Shown one piece after another: positions 23,815 to 35,568 of a stretch of 64,000 nucleotides of DNA; within the stretch, counting starts at the first letter, position 1, and each line of letters begins with the position of its first letter. Position numbers and translations under genes: made by a program. The DNA comes from Apostichopus japonicus (taxonomy: Eukaryota > Echinodermata > Holothuroidea > Aspidochirotida > Stichopodidae): positions 19,053,001 to 19,117,000 of the forward strand of contig NC_092568.1 in assembly GCF_037975245.1 (NCBI RefSeq), in the 5' to 3' direction. A model generated the notes under the pieces. The model was not told where the DNA came from. It saw only the letters and a list, made by a program, of their open reading frames with translations, and did not search any database.

Positions 23815-25542
23815 ATTAATGAAATGGGGGTGTAGGCGGTTTTACACTATCTAACGCAACGTAGTCGCCAAGAACCTGAAGTATTTTTAAGGGAGGGCCT
23901 GATAATAAGCGGAAACGGATCACCGACCGAAAATATATCGGAATTTGTGGATTATTTCTTGCTTCCTATTCAGGGGCGTAGCGAAGTTTTTTTGTTGGGG
24001 GGTGTGGAGAATTTGATTTGCCGACGGATCTGGAAGTGGTGACTGAAATGGGGGAGGGGTCTAAGGGGAGGGGGTGTCCCCTCCCCTTTGGAAAATTTTT
24101 AGTTTTGAAACGTCCTTAGATGCAATCTGGTGCATATTGTAAGTCAAATTTGATTTGCCGACGGATCTGGAAGTGGTGACTGAAATGGGGGAGGGGTCTA
24201 AGGGGAGGGGGTTTCCCCTCCCCTTTGGAAAATTTTTAGTTTTGAAACGTCCTTAGATGCAATCTGGTGTATATTTTAAGTCAAATTTGATTTGCAGACG
24301 GATCTGGAAGTGGTGACTGAAATGGGGAGGGGTCTAAGGGGAGGGGGTGTCCCCCTCCCCTTTGGAAAATTTTTAGTTTTGAAACGTCCTTAGATGCAAT
24401 CTGGTGCATATTTTAAGTCAAATTTGGCACCGTAGAATTTCCATTTCGATATTATTTTTATGGCAGTCGGCAGAAGAAGAATTAATTGGGACCAATTATC
24501 GAACTGTGTTTTCTCTTTCACCGATCGTTGAAATAGTGAAACTTCGTGATGAAAATGTTCAGAAAACTTTCCGGTAATGAGAAATAACAACATTCATTGA
24601 TATACAAGCGAGAAACGTTAAAAATTGTGTACAATTCGTGAGCCGTGTCCTTAAGTTTTCCACGGAGAACGAATGACATCTGCGATGACGTCATTCTGAA
24701 CAGAGGATAATAACAACACGTTGTCACACGATAGCACGACTCATGGGCTACGGCCTATACGGAAGCCTTTAATTCCATTTCTTTCACTGAGTTGCCGGCG
24801 ATTCTGGCACTCGTCTAGCTGAGCCTGGCTACAGTAGCTATACTGACGGCCGTGACATTATCAGTTATTTGCCGAGAGGTTTTTAACTTGCAGGCGTCGG
24901 GTGATTGGATTGGTGAATGAGTTTATCAGATGAAGAACTGGAAAATCGAAATAACCGATAAAGAAGCTCCCGTTCTCCTTTTCTCTATTCAGCTTTCCTT
25001 CTTTCTTCCCCTTCCGCTCTCTTCACCTTTTCTCCTTTTGCCGACAGACCCAAAATTTGCCGACAGCGACCAAATTATTATATATAATATAATAAATCAA
25101 AAAATAAAACCAAAATCTCAAAGGTTTACTTGTTAACTCAAGGTTTCATACTAACGAAGAATCAGCTGACTCTCAAGGTTCACACGAAGCTCTTTTAGAT
25201 GCTCTTATAGCTGCATTATGAGCCCATAAAAACTCGTGCACAGAAAATAGATGCATTTTGAGAACGAGACGCCCAGGCCGAATATAAAATATTCAAAGGC
25301 TACTACTGATGAAGCTCCTATAAAGTTTGAGAGCAGAAACCGGTCTAGTTGGTCATAAGAACCTACACTAGTCTCTCCTACTATTAACAGTACACTCAAT
25401 TCACCTAATAGGTGCAATTATGCTTCACCACGAGGAGCATGCTATAAGTTCATGTTCCTTGGGCCCTCCCTTAAAAATACTTCAGGTTCTTGGCGACTAC
25501 GTTGCGTTAGATAGTGTAAAACCGCCTACACCCCGTTTCATT
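23815..25542. mobile_element. Nested element with about 80-bp inverted arms and 19-bp flanking direct repeats
   Basis: The left arm (about 23819-23899) contains GTGTAGGCGGTTTTACACTA and is repeated inverted at 25462-25542 with few differences. Directly outside, a 19-bp sequence beginning AGATAATTATGATATACT occurs in direct orientation at 23796-23814 and 25544-25562. The interior has a 137-bp triplication and no convincing protein. Confidence 0.75.
24011..24421. repeat. 137-bp tandem repeat, three copies
   Basis: Copies start at 24011, 24148 and 24285 with the landmark ATTTGATTTGCCGACGG (third copy: GCAGACGG). They are nearly identical, so the amplification is recent. Each has GGGGAGGGGG followed by CCCCTCCCC, which can form a GC-rich hairpin. 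A diverged relative lies at about 23500-23590. Confidence 0.95.
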
Positions 25543-25850
25543 CAGATAATTATGATATACTTGCTAACTGTGCATTGATTTTCCCTGACAGTAATAGTCA
25601 GCACTATAGTACTGAGCCGTATCTAATTAATACGTGATGTCGCGTAGGCCTGGTAATTGCCTTACTTTCAAATTTGGAATAAAAACGATCGCGTTTCAGG
25701 GAAGAACAGCTGGATATATATTAGGCTTTTCTTTCACCAAGTTATGCCTATTAGGAATTTAAAGTACTCCCACATAAAAAAACGCAACTGATTTCCAAAA
25801 AGGGGGGGCCGGGGCCGGGTCGGCCCCCCCCTGGATCCGCCCCTGAGTAC

Positions 25851-28434
25851 CGTACTTATTAGCACAATCTTTTGGGTTAGATCTCACTAACTACCTACTG
25901 TGTAGCCAGTGATTTCTAAGATTCCCTTCCTTGGGACGGACCCCAGACGTCAAGAGAAACATGATTCAACAGTTACAAGGTCACACCGTTCTAAAATCCT
26001 CCATCCGCCTCTGCTAAATTCTATCACATCACATCGTTGAAGGTCCCTTTTTGGAATTGTCTCTCCGTCTACCCGTCTCATCCCCACCCTAGTGAATACT
26101 TCCACAACAAAAAAACCTAGAATATGATCATATCGATTTTTAAACGTCAATAATTTCTTCATCGTGAAAATAAAAGTTGTCAATATATTCGATCACTGGT
26201 AAATGGAATGAATTTGATAACATGACATAAAAAAGAACAGACCATTCTGTCAAAATGTAAATTTGTTAGCAATTATTAAAAATTGAATGATGAATTGCCA
26301 GTGAAAACTAAATATGGTTTTATTAACTCGTTCTATAGGCTACTGCCACGAAGACTCTCCGGCTCTGTTTTGTATTGTTAGACGATGGACAGATGCATGG
26401 CTTCGTGAAATATCGGTATAATAACGCTATCTTCAAACAAAAGAAAATTCGCAATGTTTTTTATTCTAAGTTGTAGATGTCATTTATGTTCCACAAAATC
26501 AGGTCATGGTAAACCACACAATCGTTAATGGTCGGCTGTTGGCAGAAAAGGGTATTTTTTGTGATATTATGAAGCTATTCGCAGAGTTCCTTTCTTGTAT
26601 TTTAAAATGTCAGATGTTGTGTTTAGTTTTCCCACAAATGGGTGGTTTTCAATACTTAATACTTTTATGCTGGAACTTTTGGCCCTCCAAGTTATTCCCA
26701 GACTCTGAGGTGAGTTATATATTCGTCATTTACTTTTTTTGATATTGCAGTTAAAACTACGTGTTGAAATTTTAAGCTGAGTGACCATTAATAGACTGTC
26801 TAGCATATTTGGGGACAATACTGATGACTGAATCTTGGTTGTGACAAGAGGTGTCAAGGACAATTGCTCTTGGACCCATTTGTGCACTCTTAATATATCC
26901 CATGCATTCCTGGCCTATTCATATTTTCTCAGGCCCTCATATTGAACCAGGGACCTAGGGGTGTGGTCCTCCCCGTCCCATCTTGTCAGGCTTGGCTGTG
27001 ACATAATTTTTTAATCAATTGTGTGGTTCCTTCAGAGAAACCGAAAGTTAGCGTGATTTTCAGCTTATCTGGTTTATAAGGTAATTGCACCTTTTCGAGG
27101 CTGGAAAGAGATACTTCACAGCATAGGGACCAAATGTAATAGATCCTAAAATGAATCAAGTAGAAAGAGGACAATGAGATGTTGTAAAGTTTATAAATGT
27201 AAAGTTGGAAGTTACTGTCTTTGTCTCAGAATTGCTGTAGGTTGACTCAAACATTTCCACTGCAACAAAGTGAGATGGCATTAGACATGCTCTGTTGCAA
27301 AACATAAAGGGAATCTAAAACTTAAAGGTCATCAATACTGCCATAAAACCTCAACAGTCTACAAAATGTGAAAAATTGTAATCAAAATGTTTAAACTCAA
27401 TAAAGAATAGTGTTTAGAGAGACAATGAAATGTCCCAGTGAGGACAAATGTCAAGATGGGTTTTCAGAAATAAATGAATTGTTGAGGTGCTATTGATGCT
27501 CCTAAACTTTGCTAGGGAAGGTTGATAAGACTTGTTGTGCAAATTGTATTACAGGCAAGTAGGCCACCACCAGCTAAGTCCTGCCCGAAAGAGATTTCGT
27601 TACAGTCCGTGAAAAACTGGACCTTCAATCTTACACTCATGGATATGTAGACCATTAAGGCCTACGGTTTGAGCACTTTTTCTGTCATACTGTGCATATT
27701 GCTTTAAATAGTTGTTGTGAGGTTGTGGTTGACTTTGGCCCTATAGCTTGCACCAATGCTTTTCCCTGGCCCATGTAGAAAATTAATAAAAAACCTCCTG
27801 GTAAAAAAACTTCATTCCTCAACAGAAACAAACTATTTAAAAATTTACAAATAATCAATATCTCACTAAGACAAAAGTGAAATGAAAGTGAAATGAAGTA
27901 CCCCTTCAGATAGTAACCTAATCTGCTTATTAATGGAATAGAAGAAAAGAAAAGTGACAAAGCTACATAAAGTATTTTCTTAACAATCTGTATTTTTAAT
28001 TCATCATCTTTCTTTTCACAGGTTGACAGAATAACAAAGTGATAGGTCTGTACCCATACAGTTACAGGGATAGTTCTTTAACTCCATATTTCATACAATA
28101 TACCAAGTATATTGCTTTACAAAAGCTCACTTTCCCCCCTAAGAACCCTAGACAAGAAAAAAAGACGAAAAGAAAACATCTCAAAAGAGAAATAGTTATA
28201 CCTAGGTGACCTAGAGCAATCAAAATTTCATCTCTAATAGCTTTCTTTCCTTCTTTTCTTTTTGGACATTGCTGCAGGCCGTGGTCTTCAAACAAGCTCA
28301 TTGGATCATTGTTGGATCATCTTCAAACGGCACAGATCATCACTTGCAAAAACTGAAAACAATTCTTTCTTTCTTTCTTCTGGTTTCGAATGTTCATTGT
28401 ACAACAACCCTTAATTGGAGCAAGGTCCTAATTT
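25851..28434. other. Gene-free stretch, including probable COX7A 3' UTR
   Basis: AT-rich DNA without a recognisable exon. The open frames at 25950-26183 and 26506-26742 match nothing I know and have no splice or neighbour support. The part just below 28435 should be the COX7A 3' UTR. Confidence 0.5.
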
Positions 28435-31157
28435 CTACTTCTTGATGGACATATTCAATAGATCCGCGCATGCCCACAATGTGCCGGCACCTGTTATCAG
28501 CACAACTCCGAGGTATATCATGCGGTCCTTCCCACCACCTTTTAGGTGAACAGGTTGGCCATCACTTTCCTGCATTTGGGAGGGAGAGAGAGAGAAGGCA
28601 AAGTGAGGAAGGGCTCAGGATCTATAACAAAGTTACTGTTATATTTTCAGTATGAAAACATACCAAGTTTTCTGTACGATAACTGTTCAAACGACATTTG
28701 CACTTTTCTGCTAACCGTAAATGACATTTGAGCTTCAATTTGTGAAGACTTCATGTGGTAAATGAAAGCTACCGTTCACATTTATCAACTTGTCTTAGGT
28801 GAACTTCTTGTGACAGATTGTGCTTTTGCTAACCTTGACTGAGAAAGACGATAGGGTACCCATTAACAGTGAAGCCACATGTCAGCTAAGTAAAGTGTGA
28901 GGTCGTATTTCATGATGAGAGCCAAACACACAATACAACATACATATTGAATTCAGGTGACGTGACTTGACAACAGTTGCCTGTCCTTCTAAATAAAAGA
29001 AGATGAGCAGGAAACCATTACAACCTACTAATTTGCTAAATTCAAGCTACTTTTCGACACTCAATCAATTTAAAAATTGCAAAAAGACATACCATCAATC
29101 ATTGATAATGCTGAGAACAGTCCTGTGTGGCCAAAATAACTACAAATTATACATACAGTGTCACTATTGGAATAAATTTACCTGAAATCTCAGTTGCTGA
29201 TTTTTCACTTTGTTTTCCACCTGAGACCGTATGGAGGTCGAAAATGTCCTTGAGGCTCTAGGGACCAAGCAACGTATAACCTGTAACAAGAGACGGCAAA
29301 TAACAGAAAAAAAAATTGAAATGAGGTTTAAGGGAAAGAAAATATATATGTAACAGAAATACATCAGGTTAAATTTAGTACTAGTGTAATAAATCAAATA
29401 ATGGAGATCAAAGCCTTTAATCGGGACATAAACCTAACCATCATCAACAATGTAGCCTATTGTTAGGCCGTATCTATGTAAATCCCGCTTCTTTTTTAAA
29501 CTTCCCTATTTTGATAACGGCTGTTCAAAGTTGCTTCCTACAGTAATATTATTGCATACTTAACATGACTGAATTTAAATAAAAGTATATTCATTTTCTT
29601 GTCAAAATGTCAACAACAGATAGTGATATAGTGTTGAACTGTAGAGTGGAGTTGCAGGTTGGTCGAGGCAGGTTGGCTGTAACTGAAACTCTTTACTTAT
29701 ACATGAGACAAATAAACAACTTAACAGGAAGGAGGTCTGTGTGCAACTGAATATATTAACAGTAACTCTCTTGAGGCTGTATTATGTCCCTGTTAAATAA
29801 TAGTTTTGAGCACCTGGAAAGGGAATGCACTCAGGCATGCCTCATTACAATAATACACTTATATACAAGTAGTCACAGTAGTAGTGTTCATAAATTACAA
29901 ATTGGTAGGTCTACAATATCTGACCTGATCTGCCAGAATTGGAGTATCTCCTTGCAATCAAAGATACCCAGTCATAGTTTATGACAGTATGTCATATATA
30001 TTTACTAGCTCTTCATCAAGCAGTGGGAAATGTAGCTTTTAGCATAAAACTTTTTGGGTGATTCAAAAGGACAAAGTGTACCCAAAAATGCCTGTGTAAA
30101 AATAGCCATTGATGAGCTTACAGTATTGTTGCCAAATACAATAGGCGTGGCTTCTTGTACTTATTAGTGCAGCAGTTCTGGGAATAGTATACATTATTAC
30201 CGCCATGTTGTGCAATACGAATATTGTACACAAAAATCTGATCCATACAGGAAAAATGACTTACAAAATTGATAAATTGGTATTAAACTTGCTGTCACTT
30301 TCGAGATACTGAAAGTGGGCCTATGATCCACCTGACGGGGAGTTTTTCTGGCCCATTGCCGATGGTCTATTTATGAAACTTACACATCTCTCCTGCAGTG
30401 TACATATTCTGTTATTTTGCTGTTTTCTCGGAAAACAAATTTACTGTTTGGACAACCAACAAGAACGACCTGGCTGTCCAAACAAAACAACTAAGAACTA
30501 AAATTAGGCCTGCAGCAGGAATGGAGTCTACCAGTATCAAAACTACCCTAGGACTAAGGATTGGCATATTTGATGGTATACAGTAAATTCATAATGATAC
30601 TAGGCCTATGGGCATAAATGTTGTTTTAATTTAAATGATAGCTGTGATGTCGATCTCGCTGATTTTATTCAGTGATTTAGTTCTATCCTTCAGCAATGTG
30701 ATTTCATCGATGCTTTGACAATATTATGCCAAAAATAGAAAGAATTATACTTGTACAGGTAAGAAGTCAAACTGCTTGAACAAGTTATTAAAGTAAAAAT
30801 TCCCAAACTTTGTGCATGCATGCATTAAGGTTTGCTGTATAATTAATTCCGCTAAAGGGGTGGAATCATCCACAAAAACGTTCCTTTGTTTAATTTTTTA
30901 TACAAGTGTGAACCAACCCAGCAACTTTACAACATAATCAAACTTTAGGGCTAAGTTAGTAATAGAGTTAGTAGTTCAGTGCAACTAAACTACACATACA
31001 GTAGCCTAGGATAGTGCGAAATGTGTCGAATAAGTTAGATTAGGCCTAGGCTCAGTGAGGCTAATGTTAGGCTAGGTTTGTGTATGTGTATGTATAAACA
31101 ACTCTGAGTCTGGCAGTACAATTGTCCAAGGAATCGTCTTACCGATACACTATTCAT
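28435..31157 (-). CDS. COX7A: Cytochrome c oxidase subunit 7A, mitochondrial
   Basis: Three exons, minus strand: 31157-31143 (only 5 codons, MNSVS), 29280-29182 and 28569-28435 (stop TAG). All introns are phase 0 and GT-AG; total 82 residues, as in human COX7A1/2 (79-83). The N-terminus is an Arg/Ser-rich presequence (VIRCLVPRASRTFSTS) without acidic residues, typical for mitochondrial import. The mature part reads VENKVKNQQLRFQ, then ESDGQPVHLKGGGKDRMIY and one membrane helix (about residues 55-75). The subunit sits at the edge of complex IV in the inner membrane. Exons 2 and 3 are secure. The tiny first exon rests on a strong donor (CG|GTAAGA), correct phase and a Met, and is less certain. 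The gene is divergent from COX7A2L. Confidence 0.85.
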
Positions 31158-31401
31158 TTCGCCTGTTTTCAGTGCAATTGTTCAAACAAGCTGATGGTTA
31201 AGAACACACTGGTTCTTCTCTCTTCTTTGGTCAAATCGTTCACGGGCGCCTACGTGACTGAATTAGTGCAGGATCGGGTAGACAGATTTATCAGGCTGAG
31301 TATACATTCTATACTTTTTAAATAGCGCCAGCATTTTCAGCTTCACTCGAACCTAATGTAGCAAAGTAACTACTGTATTGCTTCAAGATCAAGTTCAAAA
31401 G
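31158..31401. promoter_or_regulatory. Putative bidirectional promoter between COX7A and COX7A2L
   Basis: 244 bp separate the two start codons, so both 5' UTRs and the core promoter must lie here unless there are hidden non-coding exons. It contains GGGCGCCTACGTGAC at about 31244-31258, with an E-box/CRE-like TACGTGAC, and an AT-rich TTTTTAAATAG at about 31315-31325 on the COX7A2L side. No CCAAT box or clear NRF-1 site is seen. Confidence 0.6.
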
Positions 31402-34071
31402 ATGTCTTCTGATGTAAAGTTCGATTCTTTCAAGGGCAGACTTGCAAGCCATGGAGGTTCTGCAGTTCCCTCTGTGAGTTGCAGTCTTTTCCTCCTCTTT
31501 TCTGATAGATTCCACCTTCAGGTTAACCAGTTAAACTTAAAGCCTAACCATTAACATGGTGTATAGGCTACTGTATGCAGGCACAACTTAGTTTACAGTA
31601 GCCTATGATGGGGTACCGTTATTTTCCGCACACGTTACTTTCCGCTGAAACAAAACGGTGTTTTCCGCTGACAAATTTGTCAGCGGAAAGCAACTTTTTT
31701 TTCAGCGGAAAGTACCGTTTTTTGGGAGGAACAGAATGACTTACTGAAATGATTAGGCACATGGAAGGATTTAGGAGGATGGAGAGATAGGCAGATAGAT
31801 GTAACAGGATAAAATGTAGCTTCGAGACTAGATTATTATTAGGATAGCTAAGGTTGTAGCTTAGGCTGTAAGCACTAGCTTAGGCTGTAGGCCCTAATCC
31901 CAAGTTTAATTTTTTAAATCGGCCATGATTTTAGATGTAACTCGTAAGAAAGGTGTTGCAAAATGCACGTTCGGGTCTTAAAACAGCCCTTACTTATACA
32001 GCCATTTCCAGCGAAAATCAAAAAAGATACCGCCTTTTACATTTTTTTTCAAACCATGATTACGCGGACCGCAGTTTAAATACTTTATTAGATACTCAAT
32101 CCTTCATAACGCGGGCGTCCCTTTGCCCTTTTATCCGCCGACCGCCTCATACTTCTTTAATAATCCCTAATTACAAACACCCCAAGCCTCCTGTAAATTA
32201 TAAGCAGCTTAACTTTTCTGACATGAACTCAGTCTAACCATCCTTTAGCAACGTTCTTTGATACTTTCTCATGTTATTTTAATCATCCTGCCTGAATTTG
32301 GTATCCTTAAATTGAGGAAAAATATAGTGTACAGGTAAGTGAAAAAAAATGTTTTCCGCACAAGAATTTTTCAGCGGAAAGTAATCTGCGGAAAGTAACG
32401 TATGCGGAAAACAACTGAAACCCTGTCCGTCACTATCGGGTAGGTTAGGTTAGGTCTAACTTTTGTAAGCCTAGTAAAAATAGTAATACATAAGGCCTAC
32501 TCTCAATGGGAAGAATGCTGTCTCCTTTAATCAGGACTGAAAGTATCCCCCACCCCAAATATTAAAGAGGGTGCTGATGTTCACATGCACATGAGTGTGT
32601 TCTCGCGATAGTATTACTCTGATTCAGAAATCTGTGAATAGAACAGATTATGCCTGTTACAACTGATTTGGCATTGCCCTCTGCAAAACTGCTGTTGAGC
32701 CCCATTGGAAGGTTAACCATTCAACCTAGACCTGCCACAGTACTTTCTGTTGTTATAATTTATTAAGTCATAATGTTACAACAAATTTATGGTGTAGCAA
32801 AATCACCTGGCAGTCTTATCTCCTCCTCCCCCTTCCCTTTTGGAATTAAACTAATCACATGGCCTTTATTTCAATAAAGACCCCCTATAATTTATTGTGA
32901 ATGCTAACTTGTAATCCTGACATTGTCAAACTTGTTTGAATGGCCTATGGTCATGTCACGATTATTAAGGGTATGTGTAACTTACATGGCGATATATTTA
33001 AAAAATCGCAGCTCTGCAGCTTTGAACATAAATAATTCAGCTCTAAGAGCATTATGGTTATCATTGATCTTAAACATACTTGACTTTTTTTATTTCCCAG
33101 ATGAAATATTCCCACTAGAAATTCTGAGTATTTAATTTTTTAACTCGCAATTTTCTGCCAAATTATGTTATTGTAACTTTAATAGTACATATCTTTTCTT
33201 GCAGGGATTAAGTGCAACTACTGTAAAGGAATCACCAAAGCTGATCTGGGCTCAGAATCCCCATCCACCAGCTCCTGGTTTTTGGGATGATTATCCTCGA
33301 AATCTAGTGAAAAAGTATCAGACATATTTTCAGGTACTGTACACATTATGAGAACAATGCCACATAGGCTAGTAAACTTGAAAAACTTGGAAATTTGCAA
33401 GGGACAGAGTTAAGGCAAGCTACAGTATCCAAACTTTGGTTATTATCTTTCATACACAAAGTTTTCTTCCATGGTGTGTTAATAATGAATCTTGATAGAT
33501 AATAGATGGTACTATTCTCATTGCAAAAGTCAATTGAGCTACAGTATGACATCACTTTTATATTCAGGTAGTAGATTCCAGAAAGATGCAGCTAATTACA
33601 TCCTCGAAAATCCAATAGATCTTTGCATCCCTGGTTTTTTTTGTATGTGTTATGTGAATCTGATGAAGTATGAGGGCTTTTACCAAAGTTGCCTAGAAGT
33701 TCTTTATCCTGTAACCAACACATAGAAAATGCATTGTTAACTTGGGTGACAAGAATCCCAAGATGGCAAGAGCTTTTCACTAGAAAATTCTTTTAGGATG
33801 TGAAACACCTTTATACTGTATGTCGTCATGCAGGGAGGTATTTGAGGCACGGAAATTATGTACTATTCTAGTTTAAAAAAATTGGCTTTTTTTCTGCAAA
33901 TGATCAATTTTTCTTCTTCTTTTCATCATATGACAGAAAAGTGATGGCTTACCAGTACATTTGAAGAAAGGAATGAAAGACAGGCTTATATACTCAAGCA
34001 CAATGGGTATCACAATCTTTGGAACAATATTTGCCTGTTATACTCTTTATAAAATGACTAAAAAGGATTAA
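31402..34071 (+). CDS. COX7A2L: COX7A2-like supercomplex assembly factor (SCAF1/COX7RP)
   Basis: Three exons: 31402-31473, 33205-33333 and 33937-34071 (stop TAA). All introns are phase 0 and GT-AG; total 111 residues, human 114. The N-terminus MSSDVKFDSFKGRLAS resembles human YKFSGFTQKLAGAWAS. The next exon starts GLSATTV, where human has GLKPVV, and ends KKYQTYFQ. The last exon reads KSDGLPVHLKKGMKDRLIY, close to human KADGVPVHLKRGLPDQMLY, then a membrane helix (about 86-106) and MTKKD. In mammals this protein bridges complexes III and IV in respiratory supercomplexes. Intron 1 carries a transposon (31611-32424). Function is inferred from the family. Confidence 0.9.
31611..32424. mobile_element. 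DNA transposon in COX7A2L intron 1 with repeated TTTCCGC motifs
   Basis: The left end (GTTATTTTCCGCACACGTTA) and the inverted right end (GTTGTTTTCCGCATACGTTA) are matching terminal repeats over about 30 bp. TTTCCGCTGA/TCAGCGGAAA recurs several times inside both ends, including a perfect 28-bp palindrome at 31662-31689 (half-site TTTCCGCTGACAAA). A 94-codon frame at 31953-32237 matches nothing I recognise. No clear target duplication; superfamily unknown. Confidence 0.7.
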
Positions 34072-34197
34072 TTCAACCCAGCATTAATATTAGGAACAAG
34101 AGAATGGACAATGAAATATTCCATGTTTCATCGACAAAGGTGTCGTCTCTGAAACGGAGAAGTACTTAGAAGATGATGCTCAAAAGGTGCTGCCCTC

Positions 34198-34203
34198 AAT
34201 AAA
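34198..34203 (+). promoter_or_regulatory. Polyadenylation signal AATAAA for COX7A2L
   Basis: The first AATAAA after the stop, 127 bp downstream, at a usual distance for a short 3' UTR. Confidence 0.55.
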
Positions 34204-34674
34204 AACTAAAGCATGATTCGCTGGAAAGGAATAGAAAGAACCTGTGAAGAAAGAAGTTTATCCTTGTCTGTAGGAATGTAGGGAGATCAGTTTTCAAGGG
34301 AAATACATGAATGTTTATTTCAGACATCTTGGAAATGAATAAGAAGATGAGGAAGTAAAAACAACAAGAAAACCAAAACACCAAGAAGAAGAAGATTCAA
34401 CACCTGTAGGTTAAATCATAGTTCATTAGTAGATGGTCTAATCTTGCCTAATACCTACCATAACTGCTATATCAGTCAACACTTGCATATGAGGAAAAGC
34501 AGTTTGAAGTTGGTTACCATTTCCAAGCCAGTCAAATTAATATTATATAAAATATGTGTTCTGAGGCCATGACTGGTCCTCAAGGGTTGTCCTGCGGTCT
34601 AAATTTGTTGCCAAAAAAAAAAGTAAGCATTTGTACACCTCCATCATACATAAGTCTTGTTAGTAGTAAGTAGA

Positions 34675-35036
34675 AAGTTGAGTCTCGTCTATGCGACATG
34701 CTCAGTGATTAACCTCCGCCATGTATCACGATCTTGTGCAAGGTTTATTGCTTCCTCGAAATTGTTAATGTTAACGTCCTTAAATTGCGACTTTATTTTT
34801 CCAAGCAAGGTAGTCACGGGCCTTCCTACTGGTTTAGCAGTATGTCTCAATGCTTCTCTTAAAGCAACCTTTGCTGGAGCGTCCTCCTGGAGTCTTGCTA
34901 CATGATCGGAAAATCTCAATCTTCTATGTGCGACTATGTTGGACAAAATAAATTTGTGGTTCAGCTGATCGGAGGCTGGGAAAACCAGTTTTATTTCATC
35001 TGTTTGGACACCAAATTTGCTGTTTGAAAACAAATT
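34675..35036 (-). mobile_element. LINE fragment, 3' end of reverse transcriptase ORF
   Basis: The minus-strand frame 35033-34689 reads RRLRFSDHVARLQEDAPAK, then KPVGRPVTTLLGKIK and NLAQDRDTWRRLI. This is the C-terminal tail after the reverse transcriptase of RTE-like and related non-LTR elements (GHVxRM...GRPxTTW...AQDRxxWR). The catalytic part is absent, so it is a 5'-truncated dead copy. Confidence 0.8.
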
Positions 35037-35568
35037 TAATTAGAAAGGAATGTAAAGGCTACTGTAACTGATGAGCAGTTCTTGCAATTCTTATTTTTTT
35101 TTTTTTGACACTCATTGTTTTCACAAGTTTACAAAATGGTACAAATGGAGTAAGGTAGTACTAATGGGCAGTGCTGCTGTTCATGTCACTTTCTAATCCA
35201 TTCAAGTGAGGCTTGAACAATTATTAATATTCAAAGGAAATTTCCTTTGACTGATGGATAGGAATCTTGTTGAGCATGCATTTATATATGTCATGGTACA
35301 TGTAATATTTCATTGGTGTCGATATCTTAATATGGGATGAAGCCATAACTGTATGTTATTAAAGAGTTTATATTACAACATAACTTGAAAGTATTTGTAT
35401 TTCTTTTCTTTGTCATTATTGGTTCTTGTGGTTTGCCATGAATTTGCATATCTACCCCTCCCTTCCTTTGCCTTCCCCCACCAAATTAGCTATTGGTCAT
35501 CAGTGTTGTTCCCAATATGCTAAAGCTTGAATAGTGGTCACTCATGCACTCACATGTTATCTAGCATG

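Larger units (their letters stand above)
23431..25845. mobile_element. hAT-like non-autonomous element, CAGGGGCGGATCCAGG ends, 5-bp target duplication
   Basis: CAGGGGCGGATCCAGG starts at 23431 and its exact inverse ends at 25845. AGTAC flanks both sides (23426-23430 and 25846-25850). GC-rich runs follow both ends. The 2415-bp interior has no transposase frame and carries a second element (23815-25542). hAT membership is inferred from the CAGGG-type terminus. Confidence 0.8.

Noticed and set aside
31122..31325. 67-codon plus-strand frame between the COX7A genes
   Set aside because: It overlaps the COX7A first exon and the shared promoter, and has no family match.
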